Assembly: GCA_947034895.1 (NCBI GenBank)
Contig: OX344764.1
Coordinates: 47,287,348-47,351,347, forward strand
Source: Rhytidiadelphus loreus
Taxonomy: Eukaryota > Streptophyta > Bryopsida > Hypnales > Hylocomiaceae
Direction: 5' to 3'
Length of the DNA: 64,000 bases
A model generated the notes under the pieces. That model was not told where the DNA came from and did not search any database. It saw only the letters and a list, made by a program, of their open reading frames with translations. Shown piece after piece: positions 45,301-57,152 of this stretch (position 1 is its first letter; the number at the start of each line of letters is the position of its first letter). The translations under genes were made by a program, and so were the position numbers.

Positions 45301-47550
45301 GACAAAAAGTGTATGGCGCTGGCTCGTAAAAATCTAAACCACCTCAATGATCTTCAAGTATTACTTGGTTTGTCTGCGTTGTTACCTCTGTTGCGGTGTG
45401 TGCATTCATTGATGCAATTTGCCCAAGGCCGCGATGTGTTTGTCTGCGACTACGTGGCGGCCATTCACATCTGCATCGCAGAGGTCACCGCCTTCTACAT
45501 GAACGACAATACCGCATTTTCCCAGGATGTCTTCTGGGATTTCAAAGCCCTCGTGCAAGTGAGACACGATGCGATACCCATGACTTGGGTGCAGAAGGCG
45601 TTTGACTTGAATTCAGATGCTGCCGAGTTACTTCACTTTACTCCAATGGGGTATAGCATCCCAGCTTGTCACAGACATGAGGGCACCGAAGAAGGGGTAC
45701 CGGTCACTCGGGAGGTTCATGCGTGCATTGTGGACAGTGTGAAAGAGCTTTGCAAAGGTTTGGAACTACCCTTGTACTTTTTGCATCTTGTTCCATTGTT
45801 TGATTAGAGTGTATCAATCTAAAGTTTTTGGTGTTTGTGGTAGGTGCGGCTGAGAAACTGATACGGGAATTGGAGGTGAGGTTCCCCTCCGCATCTCTTA
45901 TGGATGCTTTCGGCTTGGTATATCCGCAGTATTGGATGGGGCCAACTGCCGATGAAGATTTCTAGCGACACTTGGACGTCCTGAAAGAGCACTATGGACA
46001 CACAAAGGAATTCAACAAAGTGAAGAAAGGGAAACATTTGGTGACTCTTGCTAGCCCTAGGTCGGAGGATGCACCTCTGCCAATATCAGAGATTCCTACT
46101 GTGGATACTGAAGACTCCCATGGCAAGCTTGCCGATCCAATCCTGTCAATTGCTAAACTTGATGAGCAGGCTACGATGTTCAAAATTGCTATGAAAGGCA
46201 ATTGCCATGTCTCCATGCAAGGAGATCTACCATTGAATCCATTGACTCGTTTGTGGCGTCGCATTGAAGCAAACAGTCTGCTTCGGCATAAATTGTCAGA
46301 GTACTTCAAGATCGCAGAGTTAGCCGTCGTGACTGTTCTCGGGAGCGTTGAAGACGAAAGGACGTTCAGCACGCTAAGCTTCATGAAGAATAAGTTGCGC
46401 AATCGGTTGTCGACTCATCTCCCAGTCGTTGTGGGGATGCACGCCCAAGATTTCTTCGGCTTGTCCGATTTCCCATACGACGCTGCTTACGAGGAGTGGA
46501 GGTCGAAGTCTCGGAAAGAAGACTCATGATTTTGGAGGGTCGGAGGAGTGCAAGTCCACAGCGAGGAAAATGTGTGTCTAATTTTGGCGTACTGCAATGT
46601 GTATTGTGCAGGTACCCTAAACCGTCGATGACGATAAAGTGCTGGGTTAGTCCGATGGCTGTTGGACTGCCACCAGACGAACCCAGTTCACTAGTCACCT
46701 ACTCCCGAGTCCTGTGAAAGTTGTCATGCGTCTGGCTTGCCGTCTTGATTTGTGGTCTTGATTTGTGGTTGTTTTCGATTGCCTTGCATGCATTCAGCCG
46801 TGGTAGAAGTCTGCATAGAGATAGTTGGTGCATGGTCTGTGCTTCCATGTCCCATGATTGTGCTTCATTTTTCATTTCTTACAATCTTATTATTAGTACA
46901 TGTGCTTAAGTTATGTAAGTTGGCTTGTATTAGTTAGCATTAGCTGTGGTTTGTGGCTTGCGTGCTTTCACCCCAGGTACCAGAAGCTGAGAAGTAATAT
47001 TTCCTTGACTACATGTATGGCCTGCAGTTTATTTTGATTGTGCTGGCTCTTTAATGACCACCCTAAATCATGGCAGATTTCTGTGTGCTCGAGTTTGTTA
47101 TGCAGGCATTGCTTAATCTTTGTGATTTTTGTCTTTATTGTTTTCTGCTTTCATTTGTTACTTACGGAAGAGAGGGCAGGGTGAAGATGGTGAACACGGT
47201 GATTGGTGAATTGGGACTGAGACGTATTCCATGCCAATAACGTAGTGTATTATTAGGTTCTATTAGGTTGCATTATTAGATTACAATTTTAAAATTTAGT
47301 TTGAATTCTAGCAATGTTAGGACAATTTCAGATGGTGCTTAAAGTTGTACTATTGTAAATGTGTGTAATTGTAATACACTAATACTAAATGTCACTTTAC
47401 ATTTTCCTTTGTTGCCACATTTCTCCCTAGTTTTCATTTACAATCGCCAGTGCTTTTGAAAGCTGTGACTGAAGTGTCGCCTACTATACAAATTTTTTTT
47501 GTTTTTTTGTAGCCACATTTCCACTCTGAAAAAATGAGTGGAGCCAATAC
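42318..47550 (+). mobile_element. hAT transposon; ends tentative
   Basis: The interior gene at 43312-46529 is clearly a hAT transposase. Candidate inverted ends are ACTATTGCTCCCAGTGATTT at 42318-42337 and, read as complement, AGTATTGGCTCCACTCATTT ending at about 47550, followed by a further matching AAGTGG/GAGTGG. They match imperfectly and I could not find the expected 8-bp target duplication, so the ends are provisional. 42330-43311 is GC-richer leader and 46530-47550 is trailing sequence with no second gene. Confidence 0.5.
43312..46529 (+). pseudogene. hAT-family transposase gene, four exons, three internal stops
   Basis: Exons are 43312-44584, 44796-44887, 44995-45757 and 45844-46529, with GT-AG junctions in matching phase, totalling 938 codons. 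The start is the Met of MAPSGSALFRYY. The N-terminal region is serine-rich and probably disordered, followed by a BED-type zinc finger (YVKCVVCSQI...LTKHGGK). A catalytic Asp candidate is in FFSVTCDEVTT. The C terminus has the hAT dimerisation block (AVVTVLGSVEDERTFSTLSF...KNKLRNRLS). Three in-frame stops break it: TGA at 43852-43854, TGA at 45262-45264 and TAG at 45963-45965. There are no frameshifts, and similarity continues through each stop. All three can be C-to-T changes from CGA or CAG. The element is therefore recently inactivated. The protein would act in the nucleus on the element ends. Confidence 0.85.
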
Positions 47551-48299
47551 TATTCGCTGGGCTCTTTTTAAATAAAGCCAGACTTTCGACATGGAAAGTC
47601 TATGTGTGGCCACCCACACTCTATTTTTAAAAAAGTAAAAAAAACACTGATTGCTCCATAACATTTGCGGAATTGCTTAAGTGGTTGACTATGGGTGGTT
47701 CTAGCATATTGCACTTGAGTTTGGCTACTTCACAGGTTGTACACAGGTTGTACACATGCTGTACACAGGCTTTTTCACATGTATTAATTAATATAAAATG
47801 CATGTACAATATATCTTCTGACCATGGATTGGACAAGTTTCACTTTTCATACCACTTGAAAAGCAAGTACCGGTACTACCAATAAAATGAAAACCCAACC
47901 AAGGGCAGCCGGGCCAAAGATAGTCCAAGTGTCTGTCTGTAGAGAAAGTTCCAAGTGTGCAAAGAAAGTCCCAAGTAATGAACGGAGAGATCTGGCAGCT
48001 AGTGTAAAATCAGGCAAGTGAAATCAGTAAATTACAGACTTAATTTCAGTACTTTAGGTCATATAACTGAACAAAAAACTAGGAGTATAGGAAATGAGGT
48101 GTTCATGAAAAAAAAATGTATTTTCATCCTTTCTTGATCAAGAACAAGTGGATTTAATTGCCATTCACAAGCTCCCACCAGCTTCTAATTAAGTAGGCCA
48201 AGAAAATAGCTTGTTAAAAGTGGTTCTAATGTTGAAAATTCAAAAGAATCAAAGATATCTGGCAACTATCTCACAAAGCTTCAAAAGCCATTTAATGAG
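47551..48299. other. No recognisable gene; short tandem repeat
   Basis: The run 47733-47771 repeats ACAGGTTGTAC/ACATGCTGTAC units about three times. Otherwise AT-rich, featureless DNA. Confidence 0.45.
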
Positions 48300-48960
48300 A
48301 GTGTCTAGAAATGAGAAAACGAGCTCTTTATACAAGTGGGGTGGTTAGGAGGTAAAACAACCCACGTGGGATATGTAAAATAGGATTAGTAGGAGCTCAA
48401 TTGCTCATAGTTAAGTCATGCAAAAGCATGAATTGTGTTCAAAGTAGAATTTAAGACCTCATTTGGGCAAAGTAGAATAACCCTTTTTTAAAACCTTTGT
48501 ACTAGGATAATGTGAAAAATCAAGCTAACTTTCAACTTCAAAAAATTGTTTGAAATTTTTGAGACTCCGATCAAAAGTTATGAACAAAGTTTAGAGAGTG
48601 GTTGGAAGGGACTTTTTTTTGACATTTTCAAACATCCTCTCTAAATTTTGTCCATAATTTATTTTTGGAGGCTCAAAATCACAAATGGATTTCTAGAGAT
48701 GAAATTTATCTTGATTTTCCAACTTTTTTAGTTCAAAGATTTTTAGAAAGAGTTATTCTACTATGCCCAAATGAGATCTAAAGTTCTGCTTTGAACACAA
48801 TTCTTGTGTTTTTGACAATGAGAAATTAAATTCTCATCTTCAAATTGTCCCATACTCTTTGAGTATTCATGATGGACAATGGATTTCATTACAAAAACAA
48901 CCTCTCCACTTTTAATTCTTCTTACATGTGAATGAATGAATTTCTTCATTTGCCATCAAA
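48300..48960. repeat. Composite repeat related to 9.35-10.0 kb, including family B foldback copy 2
   Basis: 48320-48450 (TATACAAGTGG, ACAACCCACGTGGGATATG, GTAGGAGCTC) is a diverged relative of the 318-bp arms. 48450-48795 is a family B foldback pairing AAAGTTATGAACAAAGTTTA with AAATTTTGTCCATAATTT-like sequence; its edges are CATTTGGGCAAAGTAGAATA and ACTATGCCCAAATGAG. 48820-48960 resembles 12720-12840 in inverted orientation. So the composite existed before dispersal. Confidence 0.6.
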
Positions 48961-51048
48961 TTTTTTCTTAAAGGTACATGGTTTTTTAACTAATTGCTTT
49001 TGCATACTTAAGGAAAATGATTGGAATGTCCACCTCCAAATAAGGTTCTTTTACTAGATTAAATGACTTAGTTTAGGCAACAACCAAATGACCAATGATT
49101 TCTCTTGATTTACATGTTTTGAAGTCTAGGTGGAGCAACAAATAAACAAACCCTAATCTGTTGAAGCAAACCGCAATGAATCAAATTCCAAACTATAAAC
49201 TATAGGCATAAGATTTGTAAGCTGAAGAAACCTTAAACTATAGAATTGGCAATTGAAGCCAATGATACTAAAACATACTAGTCACAAACTACAACAAATC
49301 AAGCAAAAAAAACCCGATACAGAACTCATCATCTTAAGGTTTAAAGAACAATGTTTGCATGAACATAATTGCAAATAATTCAACATAGTTGAATACAATG
49401 ATTGTTCAATTGCAATGTCATGGATGATTCATGAACGAAAAAACATAAATTTTGAATTTTCACTCTTCTTTCTACTCAATTTTCTCATTTGAAACTTCAA
49501 GACCAAAACACTTGAACAATTACGACTGGTGAAGTTGTAGCTTGACAATACAATTTTAAATCTTTTATATCCTAATTTTGGATCATAGAGATGGCTATTG
49601 GATACACACAATACTATTCTCAAGTTAAGGCAATCTCAAAAGCATCTTCAGACAATGCTCTTGATTGAAGCTTTGTTACAGTAGTATGTAAATGAAGTAT
49701 AGAAAAATAGTAGAATCTGTGGGAAACAAAAACAAAGCAATTTACAATACTATCTTCAAGGCACAATAATCAAGTGGTGACTAAACTACATAATTGAAGT
49801 CCTACAAGAGAAATAGGTGAACTCAACCCTTTGGGTCTTTGACATTGAAAGCAGATTGACACAAATAGTACAAAGTTGGAAGAGAAACAATCAAAAGCAA
49901 TGACTCAATGTCCAATCCTAGCAAAGAAACATGGAGAAATCACATTTGTTCACAAAAAGTGGCACCACCAATGTGGATGAAAGGGAAAGCTCATTCTTGC
50001 AATTGGCCAATAGCTAGCTTCTACTATTAGACAGCTACTAAATTTCTAGTGATAAAAATCAAAATTATTACTTTACTTCCCATTGGTAAGAGGACCCAGC
50101 CTTGCCATGTCAGTAGAGGGGATTTGAGGTCAAAAATAGCCTATTTCAGGCATGATTCTGATGATGTTCTTGTGGTAGTAAAAATTTGAAAAAAAATTAA
50201 AATTAAAATTTATAAAACTTGAAAAAAAGTAGATTCTTTTTTTCAAAAAATGGCGTGGCACTGTCTCCACCACGTCGGATTGTGCAGCAGGTAGTGTTCC
50301 CTGCGCGGTGAAGACAGATTTCGAAGCTCGAAACTCACAGGCTTCCAAAGGCCCCAAACATCTTCTAATGTGAATATTGGTTGTTTTTGCCAGTAAGAAA
50401 ATTATTACAAATGACCATGAAGAACCACCAAATGACATGTGAAAAGAAGGGCAAAAAGCTGAGCCACCCCATAAACTCCCCATTCACTGGTCCAAGTGTC
50501 TGCAAAGAAAGCTCGGCAAGTGTTAGCACGAAGCTGTGATGCCACACGTTTTCCAACGTAGTTGCTCGAAGCTGTGATGGCAGCCTGCCTAGCTTAGGAG
50601 TACAGCCTTTTTTGTTTGGTTTTTTGAAGCGAATGAATTTCAGTCATTGCAAGGAAACAGACAAAGACAAGCAAGCACGCGGTGAAAACAAGCAGCAGAG
50701 TACAGACTGCCGTGCACTATACAATGGTGCTCTTTTATCACAACTTTCATGCGCAATTTGCAATTAGCTTCCTTGACCAGCCTTGACTGTGCAGTGGGCT
50801 TTGCAGAGGACTGGATATGGATGGATGTTCCTATCCAAATCCAGGGAGCAAATAGCTGATCTCCAGTGCTGGTCCAAGCAGGCAGATCGATCGATAACAG
50901 TGCTTTCATTTTTCAATTGAATCAAGCTTCCGAGTGATCGTTACAGTCATTGCAGGACTTGCTTTTCGATACTAGCAAAACCTCAAATTCAAGTGATAGA
51001 GTGTTTGTTCTGTACCTGTGATAAGTGTTGACGGGTAGATCGATTGTG
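48961..51048. other. Intergenic and upstream region of the 3D-domain gene, no supported gene
   Basis: 48961-50240 is AT-rich without coding signal. 50250-50640 is GC-richer, but its frames are not convincing. 50640-51048 probably holds the promoter and 5' UTR of the following gene; no clear TATA box was identified. Confidence 0.4.
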
Positions 51049-52847
51049 ATGACGAAGCTCCTTGCAATTGCTGCTGTTGTTGTCCTTGTGATCTGTGCGC
51101 GAGAGATCAAGCAATCAGAAGCTGCACCAAGTTGCTACAATGGTGCGTCGGCCTCCGTGCAGTTCACGCAGTACTGGATCCCCAGGGAAGGCTCCCAGGA
51201 CGTCAACGACGATGGCGAAGTGATTACTCTGTCTGGACCCAAAACCGAAAGCATCTTAACAGACTCCGGTGAGTTCATTCGAATTATCGCAAATTCAATT
51301 GGACTCACACTCAGGGAGACTACCTCTGGTTCCCGGATGGTTATTCCAGGTATACGTACAGTGTTCCCAACAGGGAAGATTTGTGCCCTTGATTTTGGCT
51401 ATTTGATTCGCTGCTTGCATTGCTGCTTTTGTCGGGACATATATATATTCCTCTGTTCCCAGTGCAAAATCTCCTGGAAAGTTCTGGTCTTTTTTGTAAG
51501 GGAAGCAAGGATGATCTTTCTGTGAGAGCATCGCCACGAGCAGCACCAGTCTGTCTAGGGAACGCCACATTTTGCTTGCCGCGCCCAGTTTGAGGAAAAC
51601 GGCTTGGCACCAACACCACGTCACATTAAAAATTGTGCTGTTCTTGCCGTCACATCTACCGAGCCTTTGAAGCGGGCAATATTACACTCACGTCAACTTG
51701 GTTAACTTTGACTGCGGACCAGTCATCGGGTCTTGAGTGCACTACCACATCTCACGAGGCGGCAAGTGCCTTGCCACACCTTCATGACACCTTCATGTGG
51801 TGGTCCAATTTTGCGGAACTGGTGGCGATGCTCTGATTTTACTTAAGCTAGGTGATTAAATTTGATTCCTTGCAGGTTCCCTGATTGAGAGCACGGACGA
51901 GAACACGTACAGCAAATGTGTGGGAGAAGGAACCTGTTTACTGCTCAACGGTGACCTCGTGAACCTCGCGTCATCCCCAGAGACATTCCAGGTCAGCCTT
52001 GCAAATACTCTGAAGTCATCTTTCCCACCAGGCATGAGCAGCAGATTTATTAGTATTTGAATATATCCTGGCCATGGATTTCATGTTTGAATGCCGGCTA
52101 TGGATGAGCAGGAGATTTAGTTTTCCTGGATTCATGTGCCAATGAATCGGGATCGATTGTGAAGCTGATTCGGCAGTGTCAATAGTAGAGAGGATTATAA
52201 CATTTTAACCCATGATGCTTGTCCTTCTGAATTCCACTTCCAGAATTTACTTGATTTTGATGATATGCAACCAATGTGCTTCACTGCATGCTAGCACTAG
52301 CACATATACTTAGCCAAGTCTTAAATCTTTTTAGCACTTCAGCAGTTTAGCTCACCTTCTCTTCAATTTTCTAGACTTAAACACAACTTCTCCTCTCATC
52401 CAAATTCCAAATGAATCAGCTCTCAGTGAATTGCACTAAGTGGAAATTATGGGTGCGAATATCTTTAAGTCCATTAATTTCGTCACTTAAATGCAGTAAT
52501 CCTGAATGATCTATCAATTGGACGTGTTTTCATTTCAGGTTCTGGACCAGAGCCAATTTCCTTACGGCCAAGGCGCCTCCGGTGGGGCGTTGTCACCCTT
52601 CGTGAGCGTGGCGGCCAACGACCTAGACCCGGGCACGACGTTGTTTGTGTCGGAGTTGGAGAATTGGAATCTGCCAAATGGACAGACACACAATGGATGC
52701 GTGCGAGTCGACGATCAAGGAAAAGACTTCAGTTGCCACATTGACTGGTTTGTGGTGTCGTATGCCAACGAAGCTCAGTTCAGTAATCTTCCTCAGCAAG
52801 CTACTGTGCAAGTCCAAAGCTGCCAAGTTCTCAGCTATGGAGCCTGA
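51049..52847 (+). CDS. Secreted 3D-domain (double-psi beta-barrel) protein, three exons
   Basis: Exons are 51049-51268, 51876-51991 and 52539-52847, with GT-AG junctions (GTGAGT...TTGCAG; GTCAGC...TTTCAG), giving 214 residues. Residues 1-25 are a signal peptide (MTKLLAIAAVVVLVICAREI...). The mature protein starts with SCYNGASASVQFTQYWIPRE and contains YSKCVGEGTCLLLNG in exon 2. Exon 3 carries a 3D-type barrel: FVSVAANDLDPGTTLFV, VDDQGKDFS and HIDWFVV supply three aspartates (about D140, D171, D181) that fit the family name. Such domains occur in wall-active lytic transglycosylases and in small secreted proteins of fungi and protists; expansins and barwins share the barrel fold. Enzyme activity is not shown. 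Five or more cysteines suggest disulphides. The gene appears intact. Confidence 0.75.
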
Positions 52848-53221
52848 ATTTAATTCTACCACAAATGGGGATCGATCCATGGTTTAATTAAGACCACCTG
52901 ATACTCCCGTGTATGAGTCTTAAGCAGTGTCTTCAAGCTGATGAAAATGACACGTCGACAGGAACATCGATCGTGCATGTGTATTGGTTGAATTGATCCA
53001 AATGTACGTTTTTGGAAGTTTGGTGCAAGCTCTCTATCGCGGAAACTGCTTGTTGGCCACACACGCTTTTGCATATTTATACGATTTGGGCTACAGTTGA
53101 ACCTCTATTATGGATAAGCTCAATCATCTATATATGTTAGTTCTGTTTTGTTACTCTGTTTTTCTAGAAAACTGCGAAGGAACTCATTCAGTAATTGACA
53201 ATCTATACTCTCGCTAGTGTT
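52848..53221. other. 3' UTR and downstream of the 3D-domain gene
   Basis: No gene is supported; a likely 3' UTR follows the stop codon. Confidence 0.45.
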
Positions 53222-53340
53222 AAGCTTGTGCGAGTTATGATCTCCCCGAGCAAGCTCCTGTGCAAGTGAGCATTTTCATCTCTCAATGGCTCCTGAGTTT
53301 TGCTACCACAAAATGGGGATCATGGTTTTAAGATTGATAT
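53222..53340 (+). pseudogene. Decayed duplicate of the 3' end of the 3D-domain gene
   Basis: GAGCAAGCTCCTGTGCAAGT (53248-53267) matches CAGCAAGCTACTGTGCAAGT at 52794-52813. CTACCACAAAATGGGGATCA then matches the start of the 3' UTR, CTACCACAAATGGGGATCGA. The order is conserved at a distance of about 450 bp, so a copy of the last codons and 3' UTR lies tandemly behind the gene. The reading frame is lost. Confidence 0.65.
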
Positions 53341-53384
53341 CATAGAACACTAGTACCTTTTCAACTTCGGCAGCTCACCCCCAC

Positions 53385-53545
53385 GGTTGCTATTATGTGA
53401 GCCTAGGATCTTGAGCCCATGAGCATAAGAGCCTAGACTTCTATGTAATAGGCACTCCCCCACTATTGCTATTATGTGAGCCTAGGATCTTGAGCCCATG
53501 AGCATAAGAGCCTAGACTTCTATGTAATAGGCACTGTCCATAGTT
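53385..53545. repeat. Two-copy 87-bp tandem duplication
   Basis: The unit GCTATTATGTGAGCCTAGGA...TAATAGGCACT occurs twice in immediate succession with almost no differences, from about 53390 and again from about 53467. The inverted form of its start (GCCTAGGCTCA...GTAGGCTCACATATTAGC) lies at about 53743-53783, so the block may belong to a larger foldback. Confidence 0.85.
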
Positions 53546-53760
53546 ATAGGATGTTTATATTATAGGTGCCTAATTATATTATAAGTGTTTATTTTATAAG
53601 CACCTTTCATGGTTATAAGATATTTATATTAAAGGTGTCTATGTTATAGGCACCTATATTATAAGCATCTTTGTTTCATAGTTATAGGATGTTTATATTA
53701 TAAGTATGTATATTGTAGACATCTCTAATAGTTGTAGAGTACCTATGTGCCTAGGCTCAA
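53546..53760. repeat. Degenerate minisatellite (TATTATAGGTGCCTA-like)
   Basis: About seven imperfect repeats of a 25-35 bp unit built from TATAGGATGTTTATATTATA and AGGTGCCTA/AAGCACCTT/AGGCACCTA. Similar phrases occur near 39.26 and 39.59 kb. Confidence 0.7.
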
Positions 53761-53807
53761 GGTTTGTAGGCTCACATATTAGCACCATTGAGTTCACCCC
53801 TAATGAG

Positions 53808-54330
53808 GACCATTGTTCTTTCAGGGACAAATGGGATTTCAGGTAGGTACCTACGGGCTGAATTTTTGTCATGACTTCTGAAATTTCTTTTTGAAGATAG
53901 AAAAATTGATTAGCTTCATGGGAATATTAATTTTTTTTCAATATGTGCATGAGAACAAAAGTTATGCCCAAAGAAGCTTAAAACAAGGGAGAAAGGGCAA
54001 CAAAAAAAATTCAAAATTTGAATAGTTAAAATTCTTTTTCTCTCATAGATTACATTTTTGTCTACACTAAAAGTTTTGATTCATTCCATTTGGATTCATT
54101 ATGAGAAAGTTATGGACAATCTTGTTTTTCAAGCAATTAGGGCATTTTCTAGAAAAAATAACTTGTAGGATTCATTTCTCAATGCAATTTTTACAATTAA
54201 AAAAAAAAGTTCCACAAGATTTAGTTTTCTTCCCAAAATAATCTCACCATTGGAATTAATGCATTTAAATTCCATTTTAGAGATATTAATAATTTAGATT
54301 TTCCTTCTATCTCATATCTACTTCTACTTA
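53808..54330 (+). repeat. Dispersed repeat D, copy 2
   Basis: This matches 12178-12720 in the same order and orientation, for example GGTACCTACGGGCTGAATTT (53856) and ATAACTTGTAGGATTCATTT (54159-54178). No gene lies in it. From 54331 to 55100 I see only AT-rich DNA. Confidence 0.65.
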
Positions 54331-56271
54331 GTTATTTTTTAAAGAATAAAAATTAAGTTTTTTTGAATGTTTTTCTCCTAGACTCTCAATTCAATTCCCC
54401 ACAACTGAGATTTCAAGCTCAAACTTTGTAGTGCAAAAAATTTAATTTAAGAAGGTTCAAAGTCAAATAATCTAATCTCGCAATGTGATGAAAAACTTAT
54501 TTTTTCAAATATCTTACAATCTGTGAAGTCAAAAATTTTGATATTTTTTTTCACACATTTTCATGCTAGTTAGGTGTAAGATCCTACCTACAGTTAGATG
54601 TGCAATACAAAAACAATTTTCAATTTTTTTGACCCTTTGTTATAGAAATGGCAATTTTGAGTGTTTTTTGGCAAAAAAAAGACCTTGTTTTTTTAAAGGA
54701 TAGTAAGGAGTTTCAACAATTTTCTTCGTCCAAAATACAAAATTTATAAAGTATTTGACAATTGTTCAAATATTCAATACAACATGTTACTAAGTGCCAT
54801 ATTATTTGTGCTATTCTCGGTGCTATTGTATACTATTGGTATTTGTCAGCCCTGTTATTGTTACCTAGGTCTCAAATTTTTCTTTTTTTTGCTTTATGCT
54901 CACTTTTATTAGTATTTCTATTCAAAAAGTCCTAAAAAGTATATTAACATCTTGTTTGGTAGAATTCCCTATTAATATGGTGTTTAGGTCCAAAAAGTCT
55001 TGAAGTGCTCTAAATACTTCCATGTGCTAAACTTTATGTCTTAATAGGTGTTTGAAAGGTCATTTGCAAAGTTTAGAATAGAATTGAGCCCTAAATAGTG
55101 AAAACACCTAAAGTAGATTTTTGAAGGATTTAACCATAGAAAGAGCACATGATATCCCGAGGATGGGGAAGGAAGAGTTAGGATTTCTATAGGTCCCTTA
55201 TTGTCTTGAAACCCCTATTAGGAGTTCACAAGAAAGCATAACTCAATTTGCAATAGCTAGGGGACATGCCATCATGTGTGGAATTACAACTTAAATCCAC
55301 AAATCCCAATTGTGGACAATTGAGGGATGAAAAAAGTTGTTTCTAAATAAAAATATGCCAGGAGCATAACAGTGAAGCTAGATTGCCAAGATTCTCCATT
55401 ACAGGAATGATTCCTCCTCGAAGGAATTAAAAAACAAGAGATAGAATTTAAATCCTCCAATTATTAGTATTAAGTTTAAATGTAAACTTGCACATAGCTT
55501 TAGAGGATTTTTAGGAATTTTCCAAAAAGTTTCATATTTTTTTGGGTTGTAGAAGATGACTTTATGGGAAGTCAACCGTATTTATCGACATTGGGAAATT
55601 CATAGAATTACTCAAGTTGTGATAAAATCCCACTAAAAATTGAGATAGTGTGTTTTAGCATAAATAAGCAGCCAACCAAATTTCATGACATTTCGACACC
55701 GGCAAGTTTCCCAACCGGCAGCAACAACTTTTAACAAATTTACAAGAATCGTGACAAGTTGATTGGCGTACCAAGACCATACGATGTCCGAATGAGGTAA
55801 ATTTGGACTCTTTTCTAACTATCTTGAAGCTTCCAAGGCACCTTGGCTAGTCAAAACTCACTAGTAGAAAATGATGTCCAGATCAACAAAAAATCATCAA
55901 TTTTTTATTAATGTGGGCACGGTATTGACCATTTTCACAATTTTTTGTTGATTTGGCAGGTAACAAAATGGTTAAATTTTTTTGTTAATTTTGGTAGTAC
56001 AACGTCCAAATCAAAAAAACTATAAACACTTTTTTGTTCATTTTCACAAGTTTTTGTTGATTTGGCACAAGGTAACAAAATAGTTAAATTTTTTTGTTAC
56101 TTTTGGTAGGTCAACGTCCAAATCAACAAAACAATCAACACTTTTTTGTTTATTTATACTTATAAAAGTTTTAAATAAGTTTATGTCATTGAGGTAAAGT
56201 TTTAAATTCCTAAGGTTCAATTCTTACTAGAATTTTAATTTAATTTAACACTTTATTACTCACGATTCTGT

Positions 56272-56655
56272 GTTTTTTGAACTCAGCAGACTTTGATGAC
56301 CGTTTGGGTATAGTAAAATATATTTTTTGAAGAAATTTTGAACTAATAAAAGTTAAAAAATTAAGCTAAATTTCACCTCCAAAAATCCGTTTAACATTTT
56401 AAGTCTTCAATAAAAAGTTATAAACAAAATTCAGAGCGGGTGTTTAAAAATGTCAACAAAAAGGTCCATTTCAACCCCGCTCTGAATTTTGTTTATAACT
56501 TTTGATTGTAGACTTCAAATGTCAAACGGATTTTTGTAAGTGAAATTTAGCTTGATTGTCTAACTTTTATTTGTTCAAAGTTTCTTGAAAAAAATTATTT
56601 TACTATGCCCAAACGGTCACCAAAGTCTGCTGAGTTCAAAAAACACAAAATTATT
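56272..56655. mobile_element. Family B foldback copy 3
   Basis: The long inverted repeat has edges GTTTTTTGAACTCAGCAGAC / GTCTGCTGAGTTCAAAAAAC and an inner pairing of AAAATTCAGAGCGGG with CCCGCTCTGAATTTT. It lies within the CACTA element. It closely resembles the neighbour at 56730-57105, which suggests either a local duplication or two insertions of one family. Confidence 0.8.
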
Positions 56656-56729
56656 AATTCAAGAACTAAATGTCTATTGTAGAGTTTGAATTACATTTAT
56701 ATTGTTTTTGCAATTTTTTTTTTTTTTTT

Positions 56730-57105
56730 GGTAAGAACAGCAGGCTTTGGTGACCGTTTTGGCATAGTAAAATATGTTTTTTCAAGAAACTTTGAACTAA
56801 TAAATGTTAAACAATCAAGCTAAATTTCACCTCCAAAAATCCGTTTAACATTTGAAGTCTCCAATCAAAAGTTATGGACAAAATTCAGAGCGGGGTTGAA
56901 ATGGACTTTTTCGTTGACATTTTTAAACACCCGCTCTGAATTTTATTCATAACTTTTTATTGGAGACTTAAAATGTCAAACGGATTTTTGGAGGTGAAAG
57001 TTAGCTTGATTGTCTAACTTTTCTTAGTTCATAGTTTCCTCAAAAAAAATGTTTTACTATGCCCAAAAGGTCACCAAAGTCTGTTGTTCTTACAAAAAAA
57101 ATGAA
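56730..57105. mobile_element. Family B foldback copy 4
   Basis: The edges GTAAGAACAGCAGGCTTTGG and CCAAAGTCTGTTGTTCTTAC are inverted with few mismatches. The interior (AAAATCCGTTTAACATTTG, AATTCAGAGCGGGGTTGAAA) matches copy 3 but its loop lies in the opposite orientation relative to it. Confidence 0.8.
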
Positions 57106-57152
57106 AAACAATATAAAACTAATTCTAATTTTCTTATTAACATGTAGATTAC

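Noticed and set aside
53385..53760. CRISPR-like array
   Set aside because: The repeats are directly adjacent without unique spacers and the DNA is eukaryotic.
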